Shown here piece by piece: positions 1 through 7,843 of a DNA stretch of 12,638 nt. Numbering within the stretch: the first letter of the stretch is position 1; each line of letters starts with the position of its first letter. Position numbers and translations under genes: made by a program. The notes beneath the pieces are model-generated. The model was not told where the DNA came from. It made no database searches and saw only the letters and a list, made by a program, of their open reading frames with translations. Source of the DNA: Acidobacteriota bacterium (GTDB lineage Bacteria > Acidobacteriota > Vicinamibacteria > Vicinamibacterales > UBA8438); assembly GCA_005778315.1 (NCBI GenBank), contig SXOW01000138.1:1-12638 (forward strand), read 5' to 3'.

Positions 1-807
1 ACGCTTGTGAGGCATGGCGGAGGAGCCCTTTTGCCCTTTCGCGAACCCTTCCTCGACCTCGCCGATCTCCGTCTTCTGCAGCCCTCGAACCTCGACCGCG
101 AACTTCTCCAGCGACGCCCCGGTAATGGCGAGGGCGCTCAGCAATTCCGCATGCCGGTCCCGCTGTATGACCTGCGATGCCACGGGCGCTGGAGTCAACC
201 CCAGCGCTGCACAGACGCGCTGCTCGATTTCCGGATCCAGATGCGCGTAGGTGCCCACCGCGCCGGAAATCTTGCCAACGCTGACGGCCTCTCGCGCGCG
301 CTCGATCCGGCTCACCGCCCGACGCAGTTCGGCGTGCCACAGCGACAACTTGAGACCGAAGGTCATCGGCTCGGCGTGCACGCCATGGGTGCGCCCGATC
401 ATGGCGGTATCCCGATGCTCGCGCGCCCGCTCGCCGACGGCCGCGATCAGGTGATCGAGGTCATCGAGAATCAACCCGCACGCCTGACGCATCTGCAGGG
501 CAAGGGCCGTGTCCAAAACGTCGGAGGAGGTCAAACCGAAGTGCAACCACCGCGCCGACGGCCCGACCTGCTCGGCCACGGCCGTGGTAAATGCGATGAC
601 GTCGTGCTGGGTCGTGCGTTCTATCTCCTCGATGCGCTCGGCCCGCACCCCCTGGCACGCCGCGATGTCGCGAGCGGCCTCTTCCGGTACCACGCCCGTG
701 GCTGCCATGGCCTCCGTAACTGCGACCTCGACACGGAGCCAGGCGTCGTATTTCGTTTGCTCTTCCCAGATGAGGCCCATCTCGGGATGGGTATAGCGCG
801 GGATCAT
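1..807 (-). CDS. purB: adenylosuccinate lyase (5'-partial in window; C-terminal part beyond left edge)
   Basis: Adenylosuccinate lyase acts twice in purine synthesis: it releases fumarate from SAICAR, giving AICAR, and from adenylosuccinate, giving AMP. It is a cytosolic homotetramer of the fumarase/aspartase superfamily. The window holds residues 1-269 of a protein usually around 430 long. Translation from ATG at 807 begins MIPRYTHPEMG. Visible catalytic landmarks are TQHDV with His68, the TSSD loop at 93-96, THGVHAEP with the general-acid His141, and the superfamily signature GSSAMPHK at 261-268, which carries the catalytic serine loop. These positions agree with Bacillus-type PurB numbering. 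The frame is open to base 1, so the gene is cut by the edge rather than truncated. It lies 125 bp after the YycJ-like gene on the same strand; no strong Shine-Dalgarno is seen before the ATG. Confidence 0.97.
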   Translation of the reverse strand, partial: MIPRYTHPEMGLIWEEQTKYDAWLRVEVAVTEAMAATGVVPEEAARDIAACQGVRAERIEEIERTTQHDVIAFTTAVAEQVGPSARWLHFGLTSSDVLDTALALQMRQACGLILDDLDHLIAAVGERAREHRDTAMIGRTHGVHAEPMTFGLKLSLWHAELRRAVSRIERAREAVSVGKISGAVGTYAHLDPEIEQRVCAALGLTPAPVASQVIQRDRHAELLSALAITGASLEKFAVEVRGLQKTEIGEVEEGFAKGQKGSSAMPHKR

Positions 808-932
808 GTGCGTCGGACCTGGTGGATGGTGAATGCTCGTGTTGTCACGTCAGCCGTGTTGTCGCGCCGAGAGCGCTCGCCGCCTTCAGGCCGGGCTTCG
901 CGTGTTCCGGTCGGCGACTCTGGATAGACGCG

Positions 933-1796
933 CTAGAAAGGCAGCGCCACCTGGTAGCCCTGGGTCCCACGACGAGCCGCCCAAACCCCGAGATCCACGG
1001 TCTCCGCCACACGATCCTGGCGCGACACGATAACCTGGACCTCGTCGCGACCGCATCCAGCGAGTGCTTCCCGACACGTCATCTCGGCGATCTCCGGCAC
1101 GTTGTTCACCCGGCTCAGATGCGCGAGCACCACACACCTGACCGAGGGCCCAAGGTCCGCGCGCACAAACCGCGCAAGCGATTCATTGGACAGGTGCCCA
1201 CGCGACCCACTGATCCGTGCCTTCGTCGACCGTGCGTAGGGCCCAAACTGCAGCAGATCATCAGCGTGGTTCGACTCAATGACCAACACCCGACAGTCCC
1301 GAAACTTGGTCCGCAGCGCCGGTGTCACCATCCCCACGTCGGTGGCGTAGCCGACGGTCCCGTCGGGGGTCTCGATGACAAAGGCCATCGTTTCGGCCTC
1401 CGCATCGTGGGACACCTCAAACGGTGTAAAGCGCAACCCACAGATGTCGCAGCTGGTGTCGCACGCCAACTGGCCCCAAGCCGCTACCTCTGCTCCCGAC
1501 GATTCCATGATCGCCCGAGTCGCCATCGTCGCAAAGACCGGTACGTCGTGCCGCCTCGAGAACAGCGCCGCGCAGCGCGTGTGGTCGCCGTGCGCATGGG
1601 TGATGACGACGGCGCCGACACTGTGGGGCGACACGCCCACCGTGTCCAGTCGGCGCGCGACGTCGCGATAGCTCAGGCCGGCGTCGATCAGCACCGGCTG
1701 GTCGGGGCCCTGCAAGAGCGTCGCGTTTCCGGCGCTCCCACTACCCAGCACCGTCAGCCGAATTCCGATGTCATCCTCCCGTGCCAGGCCGCGCAT
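933..1796 (-). CDS. YycJ/WalJ (VicX)-type metallo-beta-lactamase-fold hydrolase
   Basis: This is a probable metal-dependent hydrolase, possibly a nuclease, of the YycJ/WalJ branch; family members in Firmicutes are encoded beside the WalRK two-component genes. The sequence opens with LTVLGSGSAGNATLL, typical of the branch. It then has the ligand motif THAHGDHT (His74, His76, Asp78 and His79 counted from an upstream GTG), a conserved SHDAE, the metal Asp in YATDVGMVT, and the late RGHLSNES and LAHLSRVNN motifs that mark the branch. The start is uncertain: GTG at 1817 gives 294 residues, and ATG at 1796, used here, gives 287. Both leave 12-19 residues before the fold, where family proteins usually begin almost at once. 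It follows the M16 peptidase by a few tens of bases and probably shares its transcript. Family assignment is strong; the substrate is unknown. Confidence 0.93.
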   Translation of the reverse strand: MRGLAREDDIGIRLTVLGSGSAGNATLLQGPDQPVLIDAGLSYRDVARRLDTVGVSPHSVGAVVITHAHGDHTRCAALFSRRHDVPVFATMATRAIMESSGAEVAAWGQLACDTSCDICGLRFTPFEVSHDAEAETMAFVIETPDGTVGYATDVGMVTPALRTKFRDCRVLVIESNHADDLLQFGPYARSTKARISGSRGHLSNESLARFVRADLGPSVRCVVLAHLSRVNNVPEIAEMTCREALAGCGRDEVQVIVSRQDRVAETVDLGVWAARRGTQGYQVALPF

Positions 1797-1827
1797 GCTC
1801 TCGGTTGCGCCAACCACGTCGTGCCAG

Positions 1828-3087
1828 CTAGGTCAGTGCGAGTTGCTCTTCTCGCAACGCAAGACCAGCGACCGGGCCCAGGACGGTCGCGGCGACGGCT
1901 CCAGGCACGAGCAGTGCCCGCGCCACCCGGTGCACATCGTCAAGCGTGACACCCAGCACCGCCTGTAGCGTGTCATCGAGCGTGAATTGTCGTCCGAAGT
2001 AGATTTCTTGCCGAGCCAAGTTCGACATGCGGCTTGACGTGCTCTCCAGGCTCAGCACCAAACTGCCTGTCAGGTGCTCCTTCGCCCGGGTAAGCTCCTC
2101 AATCGTGATTGGCTCGTCGCGCAGCGATTGCAGCTCAGCCACGATCAGGTCGACGACTTCCACCACGCTCTCGGCGTCACACCCTGCGTAGATCGTCAGC
2201 GCGCCACCGTCGTGATACGACACGAACCCGCTGTTGACTGAATACGCGAGGCCGCGCTTCTCACGGATGTTCTGAAACAACCGCGAACTCATGGTGCCGC
2301 CCAACACGATGTTCAGCACGTAGCAGATATACCGATCCGAGTGCGACTCGGGGTATCCACGCACCCCGAGACACACATGGCACTGTTCGAGCGCTTTCTC
2401 ACGTACCAACAGGCCCGGGATCGAAGGCGGTGCACTTTCAATCGGAGGGTCCACACTGGGCCGCAGGTCGCCAAAGGCGGACGTGACCAGTTCCCGGACC
2501 GCCTCGTGGTCGACGTGGCCCGCTGCCGCAATGACCAGGTTGCCGGCGGAATACGCACGGCCAAAATGCTGCCGAAGACTCGCGGCGTCGAGCGCTCGCA
2601 CGGTCTCCGGCACGCCCAGAATTGGCCGACCCAGTGGATGGCCAGCCCAGAAACGTTGCGTAAACAGTTCGTGGACGAGATCGTCTGGCGTGTCCTCCAC
2701 CATCTTGATCTCTTCGAGCACCACCTTCTTTTCGCGTTCGATATCACCGGGGTCAAAGGCTGGATTCAGCAGGAGATCAGCGAGCACATCAACCGCCCGG
2801 GGGAGATGGTCGTCGAGCACTTTCACGTAGTAGCCCGCACACTCCTTGGCGGTAAACGCGTCCAGCTGCCCACCAATGGAGTCGATCTCCTGGGCGATGT
2901 CCTCGGCTGAACGCCGCGCCGTCCCCTTGAACAGCATGTGTTCAACGAAATGTGCAATACCCGACCGCTCGGCGCTCTCGTGACGCGACCCCTGCGTCAG
3001 CCACGCGCCGAAGCTGACCGAGCGCACGCCTGGCATGGACTCGGTGAGGAGACGCAACCCGTTGTCAAACTGCTCGCGAACAATCAT
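1828..3087 (-). CDS. M16 family zinc metallopeptidase (processing-peptidase-like)
   Basis: This is a zinc protease of the pitrilysin/insulinase clan, closest in layout to mitochondrial processing peptidase beta and Bacillus YmxG/MlpA. At 419 residues it has the normal length of the single-subunit, two-domain form. The inverted zinc motif HFVEH is complete (His46, Glu49 catalytic, His50), and the distal ligand is Glu126 in VVLEEIKM, at the expected distance. The second domain has the conserved FQNIREKRGLAYSV segment, which in the family contributes to substrate binding. No signal peptide is visible, so it is probably cytosolic. The start is ATG at 3087, directly after a TGA in the same frame. 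A promoter-like sequence lies about 65-90 bp upstream. The YycJ-like gene begins 10 or 31 bp after its stop, which suggests a joint transcript. The natural substrate cannot be read from sequence. Confidence 0.96.
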   Translation of the reverse strand: MIVREQFDNGLRLLTESMPGVRSVSFGAWLTQGSRHESAERSGIAHFVEHMLFKGTARRSAEDIAQEIDSIGGQLDAFTAKECAGYYVKVLDDHLPRAVDVLADLLLNPAFDPGDIEREKKVVLEEIKMVEDTPDDLVHELFTQRFWAGHPLGRPILGVPETVRALDAASLRQHFGRAYSAGNLVIAAAGHVDHEAVRELVTSAFGDLRPSVDPPIESAPPSIPGLLVREKALEQCHVCLGVRGYPESHSDRYICYVLNIVLGGTMSSRLFQNIREKRGLAYSVNSGFVSYHDGGALTIYAGCDAESVVEVVDLIVAELQSLRDEPITIEELTRAKEHLTGSLVLSLESTSSRMSNLARQEIYFGRQFTLDDTLQAVLGVTLDDVHRVARALLVPGAVAATVLGPVAGLALREEQLALT

Positions 3088-3151
3088 TCAGAGACGTCGC
3101 CTGCCTGCGGTCCGTTGACGCCGACCGCTTGAAACATCCGCAAGTAGTTGC

Positions 3152-3179
3152 TCTATAGGGAGTTACAAGAAGACAACAA
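3152..3179 (-). promoter_or_regulatory. sigma-70-like promoter upstream of the M16 peptidase
   Basis: On the minus strand TTGTTG (3174-3179) and TATAGA (3152-3157) are separated by 16 bp, close to a housekeeping -35/-10 pair. The pair sits about 65-90 bp upstream of the M16 start, in the 202-bp gap after mtaB and in a patch that is AT-richer than its surroundings. This suggests that the M16-YycJ genes, and perhaps purB, can be transcribed independently of mtaB. Judged by eye only. Confidence 0.4.
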
Positions 3180-3289
3180 GGACCCGAATGATACCACGCG
3201 CGGCGCCACCGCGGCAACTACCTTGGGGAGTCGCACGTTGTCCTGGTGGAGCAATGTGGCGAGTGGCCGGCGCGGGCGCGGCGGCACCG

Positions 3290-4549
3290 CTAGACCAGCG
3301 ACCCGGCTAGCGGGTCCGCGTTTGTAATCCGAACCCTGACACGCTGGTTTCGGTCGAGCCCGGACGGAACAGACACTTTGAGGTAGTTGTCCGTCAAGAC
3401 GTCCGCGCCGCTCTCAAGGGTCAGCCCGGAACGCACGGTCCCGACCTGACGCTCCCGAAAACGACGCGATAGCGTGGCCCCACAGTCCCGTAGGGCTCGT
3501 GCCCGCGCCCGGATGGTGGGACCCGGCACGCGATTCGGCATGCGCGCGGCCACGGTATCGGGCCGTGGCGAATAGGGAAACACGTGCAGATACGTCAGCG
3601 GGCTCTCGGACACGTAGTCCAGGGTGCGCCCCGCCTCCTCGTCGGTCTCGCCAGGAAAGCCGGCGATGAGGTCGGACCCAATCGCGGCGTGCGGCATCCT
3701 GTGGCGGACGCGGTCCACCGCCTTGCGATACGCATCCAGTGTGTAGGGACGTTGCATGCGGCGGAGAACGGTGTCGCTCGCATGCTGAAGCGGCAGGTGA
3801 AAATGAGGCGCAAAGCGTCCACTGGAGCCAACCAGGTCGATGATCTCCGCCGCGCAGTCCATCGGCTCGAGTGAACTGATCCGGTACGTGACCGCGGACC
3901 GATGCGTGTCCAGCGCTAGAAGCAGCTGCATGAGCGAGCTGGACCGGGCCAGATCACGACCATACGACCCGAGATGCACTCCGGTGAGCACCACCTCTTT
4001 GAACCCGCAGTCAGCCGCGTGTGTCACCGCCCGCAGCACATGCGTGGCATCAAGGCTTCGTCCACGGCCGCGGGTCGAGGGGATCACGCAATAGCTGCAG
4101 GGCTGGTCGCAACCGGTCTGCACACGCAGCAAGAAGGCAACGCGCCCCACCACGCCCGGCGACACCGCCGCACCACCGGCGCCCGGGCCGTCGGCGTAGC
4201 GGTGGGCCGTGGTTGCCTCGACGGATGAGACGCGGTCGGCAATCGTGTGTTTCTGATCGTTCGGGACAACCAGCGGCGCACCGGGGAGCGCGCCAATCTC
4301 CTCGGCCGCACGCGAGGCGTAGCACCCCGTCGCCACCACCTGCGCGTCGGGATTCACCCGTTCGATATGACGGAGTGTCTGGCGCGTCCCCTGGTCAGCT
4401 GACGCGGTCACCGAACAACTGTTGACCACGACGAGATCCGCCTCGTCAACAGAGGTCCGCGTTCCGCCACGGGCCCGCAGCTCAAGCTCGAGCTGTAACG
4501 AATCAGCCTGATTGACACGGCAGCCGAAGGTCGTAATGGCGTAGCGCAC
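3290..4549 (-). CDS. mtaB: tRNA (N6-threonylcarbamoyladenosine(37)-C2)-methylthiotransferase MtaB
   Basis: This radical-SAM methylthiotransferase converts t6A37 to ms2t6A37 in ANN-decoding tRNAs, using two [4Fe-4S] clusters. At 419 residues it has the usual length. The N-terminal methylthiotransferase domain carries Cys10 (in TTFGCRVNQADS), Cys45 (VVNSCSV) and Cys76 (ATGCYA). The radical-SAM CxxxCxxC is at Cys147, Cys151 and Cys154 (QTGCDQPCSYCVIP), followed by RGRGRS, and a TRAM-like C-terminal stretch begins near residue 350. The FGCRVNQ opening separates it from RimO and MiaB and fits MtaB (YqeV). The start is GTG at 4549, the first start available in the open frame; no clear Shine-Dalgarno is seen. 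It follows the dppC-like gene by 67 bp on the same strand, with a GC hairpin between them. All six cluster cysteines are present, so an active enzyme is expected. Confidence 0.96.
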   Translation of the reverse strand: MRYAITTFGCRVNQADSLQLELELRARGGTRTSVDEADLVVVNSCSVTASADQGTRQTLRHIERVNPDAQVVATGCYASRAAEEIGALPGAPLVVPNDQKHTIADRVSSVEATTAHRYADGPGAGGAAVSPGVVGRVAFLLRVQTGCDQPCSYCVIPSTRGRGRSLDATHVLRAVTHAADCGFKEVVLTGVHLGSYGRDLARSSSLMQLLLALDTHRSAVTYRISSLEPMDCAAEIIDLVGSSGRFAPHFHLPLQHASDTVLRRMQRPYTLDAYRKAVDRVRHRMPHAAIGSDLIAGFPGETDEEAGRTLDYVSESPLTYLHVFPYSPRPDTVAARMPNRVPGPTIRARARALRDCGATLSRRFRERQVGTVRSGLTLESGADVLTDNYLKVSVPSGLDRNQRVRVRITNADPLAGSLV

Positions 4550-4566
4550 GACAGGGATGGTGTCAG

Positions 4567-4582
4567 CCCGGCTAGGGCCGGG
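4567..4582 (-). other. GC-rich hairpin between dppC-like gene and mtaB
   Basis: CCCGGC (4567-4572) and GCCGGG (4577-4582) form a perfect 6-bp stem with a 4-base loop, 35-50 nt after the dppC-like stop and 18-33 nt before the mtaB start. There is no T-run, so it is not a classical intrinsic terminator. It could slow polymerase, stabilise an mRNA end or affect mtaB translation, or be chance in GC-rich DNA. Confidence 0.25.
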
Positions 4583-4616
4583 GGATGCAGCATTGTGTCA
4601 CCGGGAACGCATCGGG

Positions 4617-5615
4617 TCACCGGGTGAGGGCGCCGAGCGCGCCCCCCCGTCCTCCCGCGCCGCTCACCACATTCACGGAGAACACCACCACGATGATCGC
4701 CGCGGCGGGGCTGAGCAGCCACGGAAAGTCGGCGATGGTGTTGATGTTCGACGCGTCTCGGAGCATGGCCCCCCAACTGGCCGCCGGTTGGGCGAATCCC
4801 AGCCCGACATAGGACAGGGTGGCTTCCGCCAGAATGAACGCTGGGAGCAGCAGCGTCGCCTGCACCGTGAGAAACCCTCGGGTGGCCGGAAGCAGGTGGG
4901 TCACGAGAATGCGGATCGGCCCGGCCCCGACCGCGACTGCGGCCAACGTGTATTCACGACCGCGCTCGGCCGCCACAATCGCGCGAACGCCGCGCGCCAC
5001 GTACGGCCAGGCAACAAGCGCCAGCAGCCCGACCAGCAGCCAAAACAGGGTGGCGGTCGACAACACCGCCGGCAACACCGCCCGGAGGGCGAGGACCGCG
5101 TAGATGGTCGGCAGCACCAAGACCAGGTCGGCAAGTCGCATCAGCATTTCGTCGACCGCCCCGCCCGCGTACCCCGCCAGGCCCCCAACGACGACGCCCA
5201 AGAGGACTGCGCCAATGGCGGCCAGCAGGGCTACGCCGAGCGTCGTACGAGCGCCCAGCAACAGTCTGGACACCAGGTCCCGGCCGAGGCCATCTCCGCC
5301 CAGCAACAGCAATGGTTGCCCTGCCGCCGCGTCGAGTCCGACCAGGCGGCCGCGCACGAACCACCGCAACGGATAGCGTTCCGACCGATCCTCCTCGAAC
5401 GTGCGCATGACCCGGTCGGCGAGACGCCACCGGTGCACGAACGGCGCTCGCCACTGGCCCTCGACATCGACAATGCGGACCCGCATGGGCGGGGCGTAAA
5501 GATAGTCGCGAAACTGCGCCTCCCCCGCGTGAGGCGCCAGCCACGGCGCGGCGAACGCGGCCCCAAGAACGGCCAGCAGCAGACCAGCACCGAGCATCTG
5601 GGTCACTCTTTCCAT
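4617..5615 (-). CDS. ABC transporter permease, DppC/OppC type
   Basis: This is the second inner-membrane permease of a peptide-type ABC importer. Its 332 residues start at ATG 5615, 11 bp after the dppB-like stop, with a GAGGAG about 15 nt upstream. An open frame extends further upstream, but only this start fits the family: TM1 is at roughly 8-24, and the conserved GGDGLGRDLVSRLL lies at 106-119 just before the core domain (TM segments from about 124 to 315). The EAA loop that contacts the ATPase is clear at 221-250 (EYTLAAVAVGAGPIRILVTH then LLP). Between TM1 and the GRD motif is a periplasmic insert at about 30-100, longer than in E. coli DppC. The C-terminus ends in a Gly/Arg run read through a 7-G tract, where homologues usually have a GDxLRDALDP-like ending. 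Its partners are the dppB-like permease and probably the binding protein at 8038-9759. Confidence 0.94.
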   Translation of the reverse strand: MERVTQMLGAGLLLAVLGAAFAAPWLAPHAGEAQFRDYLYAPPMRVRIVDVEGQWRAPFVHRWRLADRVMRTFEEDRSERYPLRWFVRGRLVGLDAAAGQPLLLLGGDGLGRDLVSRLLLGARTTLGVALLAAIGAVLLGVVVGGLAGYAGGAVDEMLMRLADLVLVLPTIYAVLALRAVLPAVLSTATLFWLLVGLLALVAWPYVARGVRAIVAAERGREYTLAAVAVGAGPIRILVTHLLPATRGFLTVQATLLLPAFILAEATLSYVGLGFAQPAASWGAMLRDASNINTIADFPWLLSPAAAIIVVVFSVNVVSGAGGRGGALGALTR

Positions 5616-5626
5616 GGTCGGCGCAG

Positions 5627-6598
5627 CTACTCCTCTCGCAGTCGCGGGTCGGCCGCAGCCAGAGCGAAGTCGGACAGCAAGTTGCCACACGCGAGAAACA
5701 CCGACCCAACCGCGGCGCACCCGGCAACCAGCTGGACATCGCGAGAAATGAGGGCGTCGAACATGAGCCTGCCGAGCCCCGGCCAGGCCGTGACGAGCTC
5801 GACCGCAAACGAGCCGCTGAGTAGACCACCGACGATCACGCCGTAAATCCCAGCCACCGGGCGAATCGCTACCCGGAGCGCGTGCCGCCACACCACACGG
5901 CGTCGGGGAATGCCGCGCGCGAGCGCCGCCAGAATGAATGGCTCCTGGAGCGTCTCGTGCATCGACCGCGCCAACAAGCGTTCAAGCGTGGCGGCGATCG
6001 GGAGCGCCAGCGCCAAGGCGGGCAATACGAGATGCCACCCGATGTCTAGCAGCCCGGCGAGCGCGCCCGAGTCGACCGCGCGCAGGCTCGTCATGCCGCC
6101 AATCGGGAACCAACCAGTTCGCGCGGCGAAGAACGCGAACACGATCGAGGTCAAGAGCGGAGGCAGTGACATCCCGAAGACCGAGAGGCCACGAATCGCC
6201 GACACCAGGCCTGCGGCTGAACTGCTGCCCGCAATCACGCCAAGCGGAAGGCCGATGAGGGTCGCGATGAACAGGGCCGTCGCCGCGAGTATCGCCGTGT
6301 TGCAGGCACGCATTCCAACCAGTTCCCGGACAGGTCTGGCAAACCGCAGGGAGGTGCCGAGATCCAGTCGTACGAGCCCACTAAGCCAGTCGCCATACTG
6401 CTCAGCGATGGACCGATCCAACCCGAGGCGCTCACGGTCGCGCTCCAGCGTCGCCGAGCTGACGCCCGGGCCTCTGAGTTGTGTCGCGTAGTCGCCGGGC
6501 GCGAGAGAGACAAGCCACATGGAGCCAGAGGACACAAGCAGCACCAGCAGCACCGCGAACGCAACCCGGCGAGCGAGGAAGAGGGCGAACGGGCTCAT
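5627..6598 (-). CDS. ABC transporter permease, DppB/OppB type
   Basis: This is the first inner-membrane permease of the same peptide-type importer. It has 323 residues from ATG 6598. A first TM (about 10-31) is followed by the family's periplasmic segment with the RERLGLDRSIAEQYGDWL pattern (55-72), typical of DppB/OppB N-terminal domains. Further TM segments run from about 100 to 310. The EAA loop is at about 222-248 (ILAALARGIPRRRVVWRHAL), followed by the usual FAVELVTAWPGLGRL segment at 264-278. Length and motif order are those of an intact gene. It is separated from the dppC-like gene by only 11 bp, so the two are co-transcribed. A 304-bp gap separates it from the FkbM-like gene. No Shine-Dalgarno is obvious. 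Which solute is carried, and which ATPase drives it, cannot be told from this window. Confidence 0.95.
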   Translation of the reverse strand: MSPFALFLARRVAFAVLLVLLVSSGSMWLVSLAPGDYATQLRGPGVSSATLERDRERLGLDRSIAEQYGDWLSGLVRLDLGTSLRFARPVRELVGMRACNTAILAATALFIATLIGLPLGVIAGSSSAAGLVSAIRGLSVFGMSLPPLLTSIVFAFFAARTGWFPIGGMTSLRAVDSGALAGLLDIGWHLVLPALALALPIAATLERLLARSMHETLQEPFILAALARGIPRRRVVWRHALRVAIRPVAGIYGVIVGGLLSGSFAVELVTAWPGLGRLMFDALISRDVQLVAGCAAVGSVFLACGNLLSDFALAAADPRLREE

Positions 6599-6712
6599 GA
6601 CGGAGATGCGTCGAGGGACGGTGGGTTGCCCGCGTCTACAGCGTCACATTGTGATGGGCCTGGTGCGCGCGTGACCTCGCTAGCCCGACGTGGCAGTGAC
6701 CGGGACCCACGA

Positions 6713-6731
6713 GGTGACAAGTGTCGTTACC
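6713..6731. promoter_or_regulatory. imperfect 19-bp palindrome upstream of dppB-like gene
   Basis: GGTGACAAGTGTCGTTACC reads nearly the same on both strands, with 7 of 9 half-site positions paired around a central base. It lies about 115-133 bp upstream of the dppB-like start and outside the proposed insertion unit. It could be an operator for a dimeric regulator, but no matching second copy was found near the binding-protein gene. Confidence 0.2.
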
Positions 6732-6749
6732 GCGCATCTCGAACTGGAG

Positions 6750-6773
6750 TGGCTCTCATCCGATTTGGTGGAC
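6750..6773 (+). repeat. inverted repeat, dppB-side copy, flanking the FkbM-like gene
   Basis: On the plus strand this arm contains ATCCG, one base, then TTTGGTGGAC, preceded by TGGC four bases earlier. The minus strand of 8001-8024 has the same blocks in the same spacing; 20 of 24 positions agree. The two arms face each other around the FkbM-like gene, as the ends of an insertion sequence would. The outermost bases differ (TCATCCG here, TGATCCG in the other arm), so this end may have decayed. Confidence 0.65.
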
Positions 6774-6845
6774 GGTTTAGCTACGCTGGTTGACTCTCCA
6801 GTATTCCTGTCCTCAACTGTCAGGCCCTGGTAGGCCCGGTACTCG

Positions 6846-6865
6846 GGCGACGCCGCGACGTCGCC
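6846..6865 (-). other. hairpin downstream of FkbM-like gene
   Basis: GGCGACG (6846-6852) pairs with CGTCGCC (6859-6865) across a 6-base loop, a perfect 7-bp stem 38-57 nt past the FkbM-like stop. It has no T-run on either side, so termination would have to be Rho-assisted or imperfect. It may protect the mRNA 3' end. Confidence 0.3.
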
Positions 6866-6902
6866 AGCCGGTCGGCGAGTCGCGCCTTGGTGCAGAAGCC
6901 GC

Positions 6903-7841
6903 TCAAGACGACTCGTCCCCTTCCGCGGCGGGCAACCCGGCCGGAATCGGGTCGCCCACCTCGACCAGCGTAAGACCCAACCTGGCGATCTTCTCGAAGG
7001 GGTCGAGGCCCACGTTCCCTGGATGCCGGTACGCCCGCTCCGCCGGAATCTCTATGATATCGGGGGCCACGTCGTGGCGCACGAAAAAGGCGTTCACGCG
7101 TTCGCCGACGACCAGCCGGTAGCCCTTTCGGCGGCCAAGATGCACGAGGGCGGCAATCGAGGCGCCGCGGTAGGAGCGCGTCGGCGCCTCGTCCAAGACG
7201 AACAGCGGGTCGTACGGTACGGTCACCGCGCGGCTCGGCCCGAATAGCCAGTTGTACTCGATGCCGACGACCCGCGGCGAGCAGGCGGTGATCGCCTCCC
7301 AGACCCAGTAGTCGTTGCCGTCGATGTCGATGCTCAAGAAGTCGATCTCGCCGGCAAAGCCCGTGCTCTCCAGAAACGCGTTCACGCTCTCCCGGGTCAC
7401 GCGCTGCTTCTCCGCACGCACGTCGTGGCCCGAGAACTTGATCCGAATTTTCTCGACCGCGCCGCGCCGCGCGTCGATCATCAGACCCGACCATCCCAGC
7501 TCGCGCGCCAGAAAACCGGAGTTCCCGCCGTTGACGCCGCAGCCGATCTCCACGAACCGCCGGTTGGCAACCCCAGCCCGCCGGAAGATCGAGAGAATGA
7601 GGCCGTCCTCTTCGTTCTGCGAGTACATCCCGAAGCGCCCTACCGCGAGGTCGTAGGGCGGCGGCAGCGGCATGCCCGACACCAGCAAGGCCCGAATGAC
7701 CGCCGGTGTCAACTGCGCCTGCTGGCGCAGCCGGGCGTCTATGTCGTCCACGCGCTTGGACAACCGCTCGAGCAGCTCCACGCATCGCTCCAGGGTCGTC
7801 TGGTCCGTTCCCTTTTCCTGCTTCGCCAGTTTCTCGCCCAT
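6903..7841 (-). CDS. FkbM-family-like SAM-dependent methyltransferase
   Basis: This is a probable class I methyltransferase of the FkbM-like kind, commonly met in polysaccharide and glycan gene clusters, where members O-methylate sugars. Its 312 residues comprise a charged, helical, coiled-coil-like N-terminus (about 15-42), the lead-in MYSQNEEDGLILSIF (72-86), SAM-binding motif I in RRFVEIGCG (95-102), the acidic strand end SGLMID (118-123), and the IDFLSIDIDGNDYW block (167-179) characteristic of the family. No signal peptide or TM is seen. The start is ATG 7841 with AGGA nearby (CTAGGACGTAATG), overlapping the stop of a decayed transposase frame (TAATG). The gene interrupts a transporter locus and is bracketed by inverted repeats, so it was probably acquired. 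The substrate is unknown, and a role in peptide import is not implied. Confidence 0.85.
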   Translation of the reverse strand: MGEKLAKQEKGTDQTTLERCVELLERLSKRVDDIDARLRQQAQLTPAVIRALLVSGMPLPPPYDLAVGRFGMYSQNEEDGLILSIFRRAGVANRRFVEIGCGVNGGNSGFLARELGWSGLMIDARRGAVEKIRIKFSGHDVRAEKQRVTRESVNAFLESTGFAGEIDFLSIDIDGNDYWVWEAITACSPRVVGIEYNWLFGPSRAVTVPYDPLFVLDEAPTRSYRGASIAALVHLGRRKGYRLVVGERVNAFFVRHDVAPDIIEIPAERAYRHPGNVGLDPFEKIARLGLTLVEVGDPIPAGLPAAEGDESS

Positions 7842-7843
7842 TA

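Larger units (their letters stand above)
6599..6902. other. 304-bp gap between FkbM-like gene and dppB-like gene
   Basis: No convincing gene lies here. On the minus strand one frame is open from near the FkbM-like stop to about 6680, but it shows no recognisable family. The gap holds a GC hairpin (6846-6865), one arm of the inverted repeat that brackets the FkbM-like gene (6750-6773), an imperfect palindrome (6713-6731) and the small inverted repeat TCACATTGTGA (6644-6654). No strong sigma-70 promoter for the dppB-like gene could be picked out by eye. Confidence 0.5.

Noticed and set aside
822..1949. 375-codon plus-strand ORF, and the 306-codon ORF at 7-927
   Set aside because: They lie antisense to the YycJ-like gene and purB, whose family motifs are unmistakable; the products are Arg/His/Pro-rich shadows typical of high-GC DNA.
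4557..5846. 429-codon plus-strand ORF
   Set aside because: It is antisense to the dppC-like permease, which has clear TM segments and an EAA loop; the product is low-complexity Gln/Arg/His-rich and matches no family.
5616..5891. N-terminal extension of the dppC-like permease to 5891
   Set aside because: It overlaps the dppB-like gene in another frame and reads as Arg-rich noise; the family start with TM1 is at 5615.
6644..6654. TCACATTGTGA as a CRP/FNR-type site
   Set aside because: The half-sites are in the reverse order (TCACA then TGTGA) with only one base between, unlike known CRP or FNR operators.
6776..6902. Remnant of an IS3 OrfB C-terminus
   Set aside because: I read all three minus frames for the usual RRPHSALGY-type ending and saw no convincing match; a profile search could reverse this.
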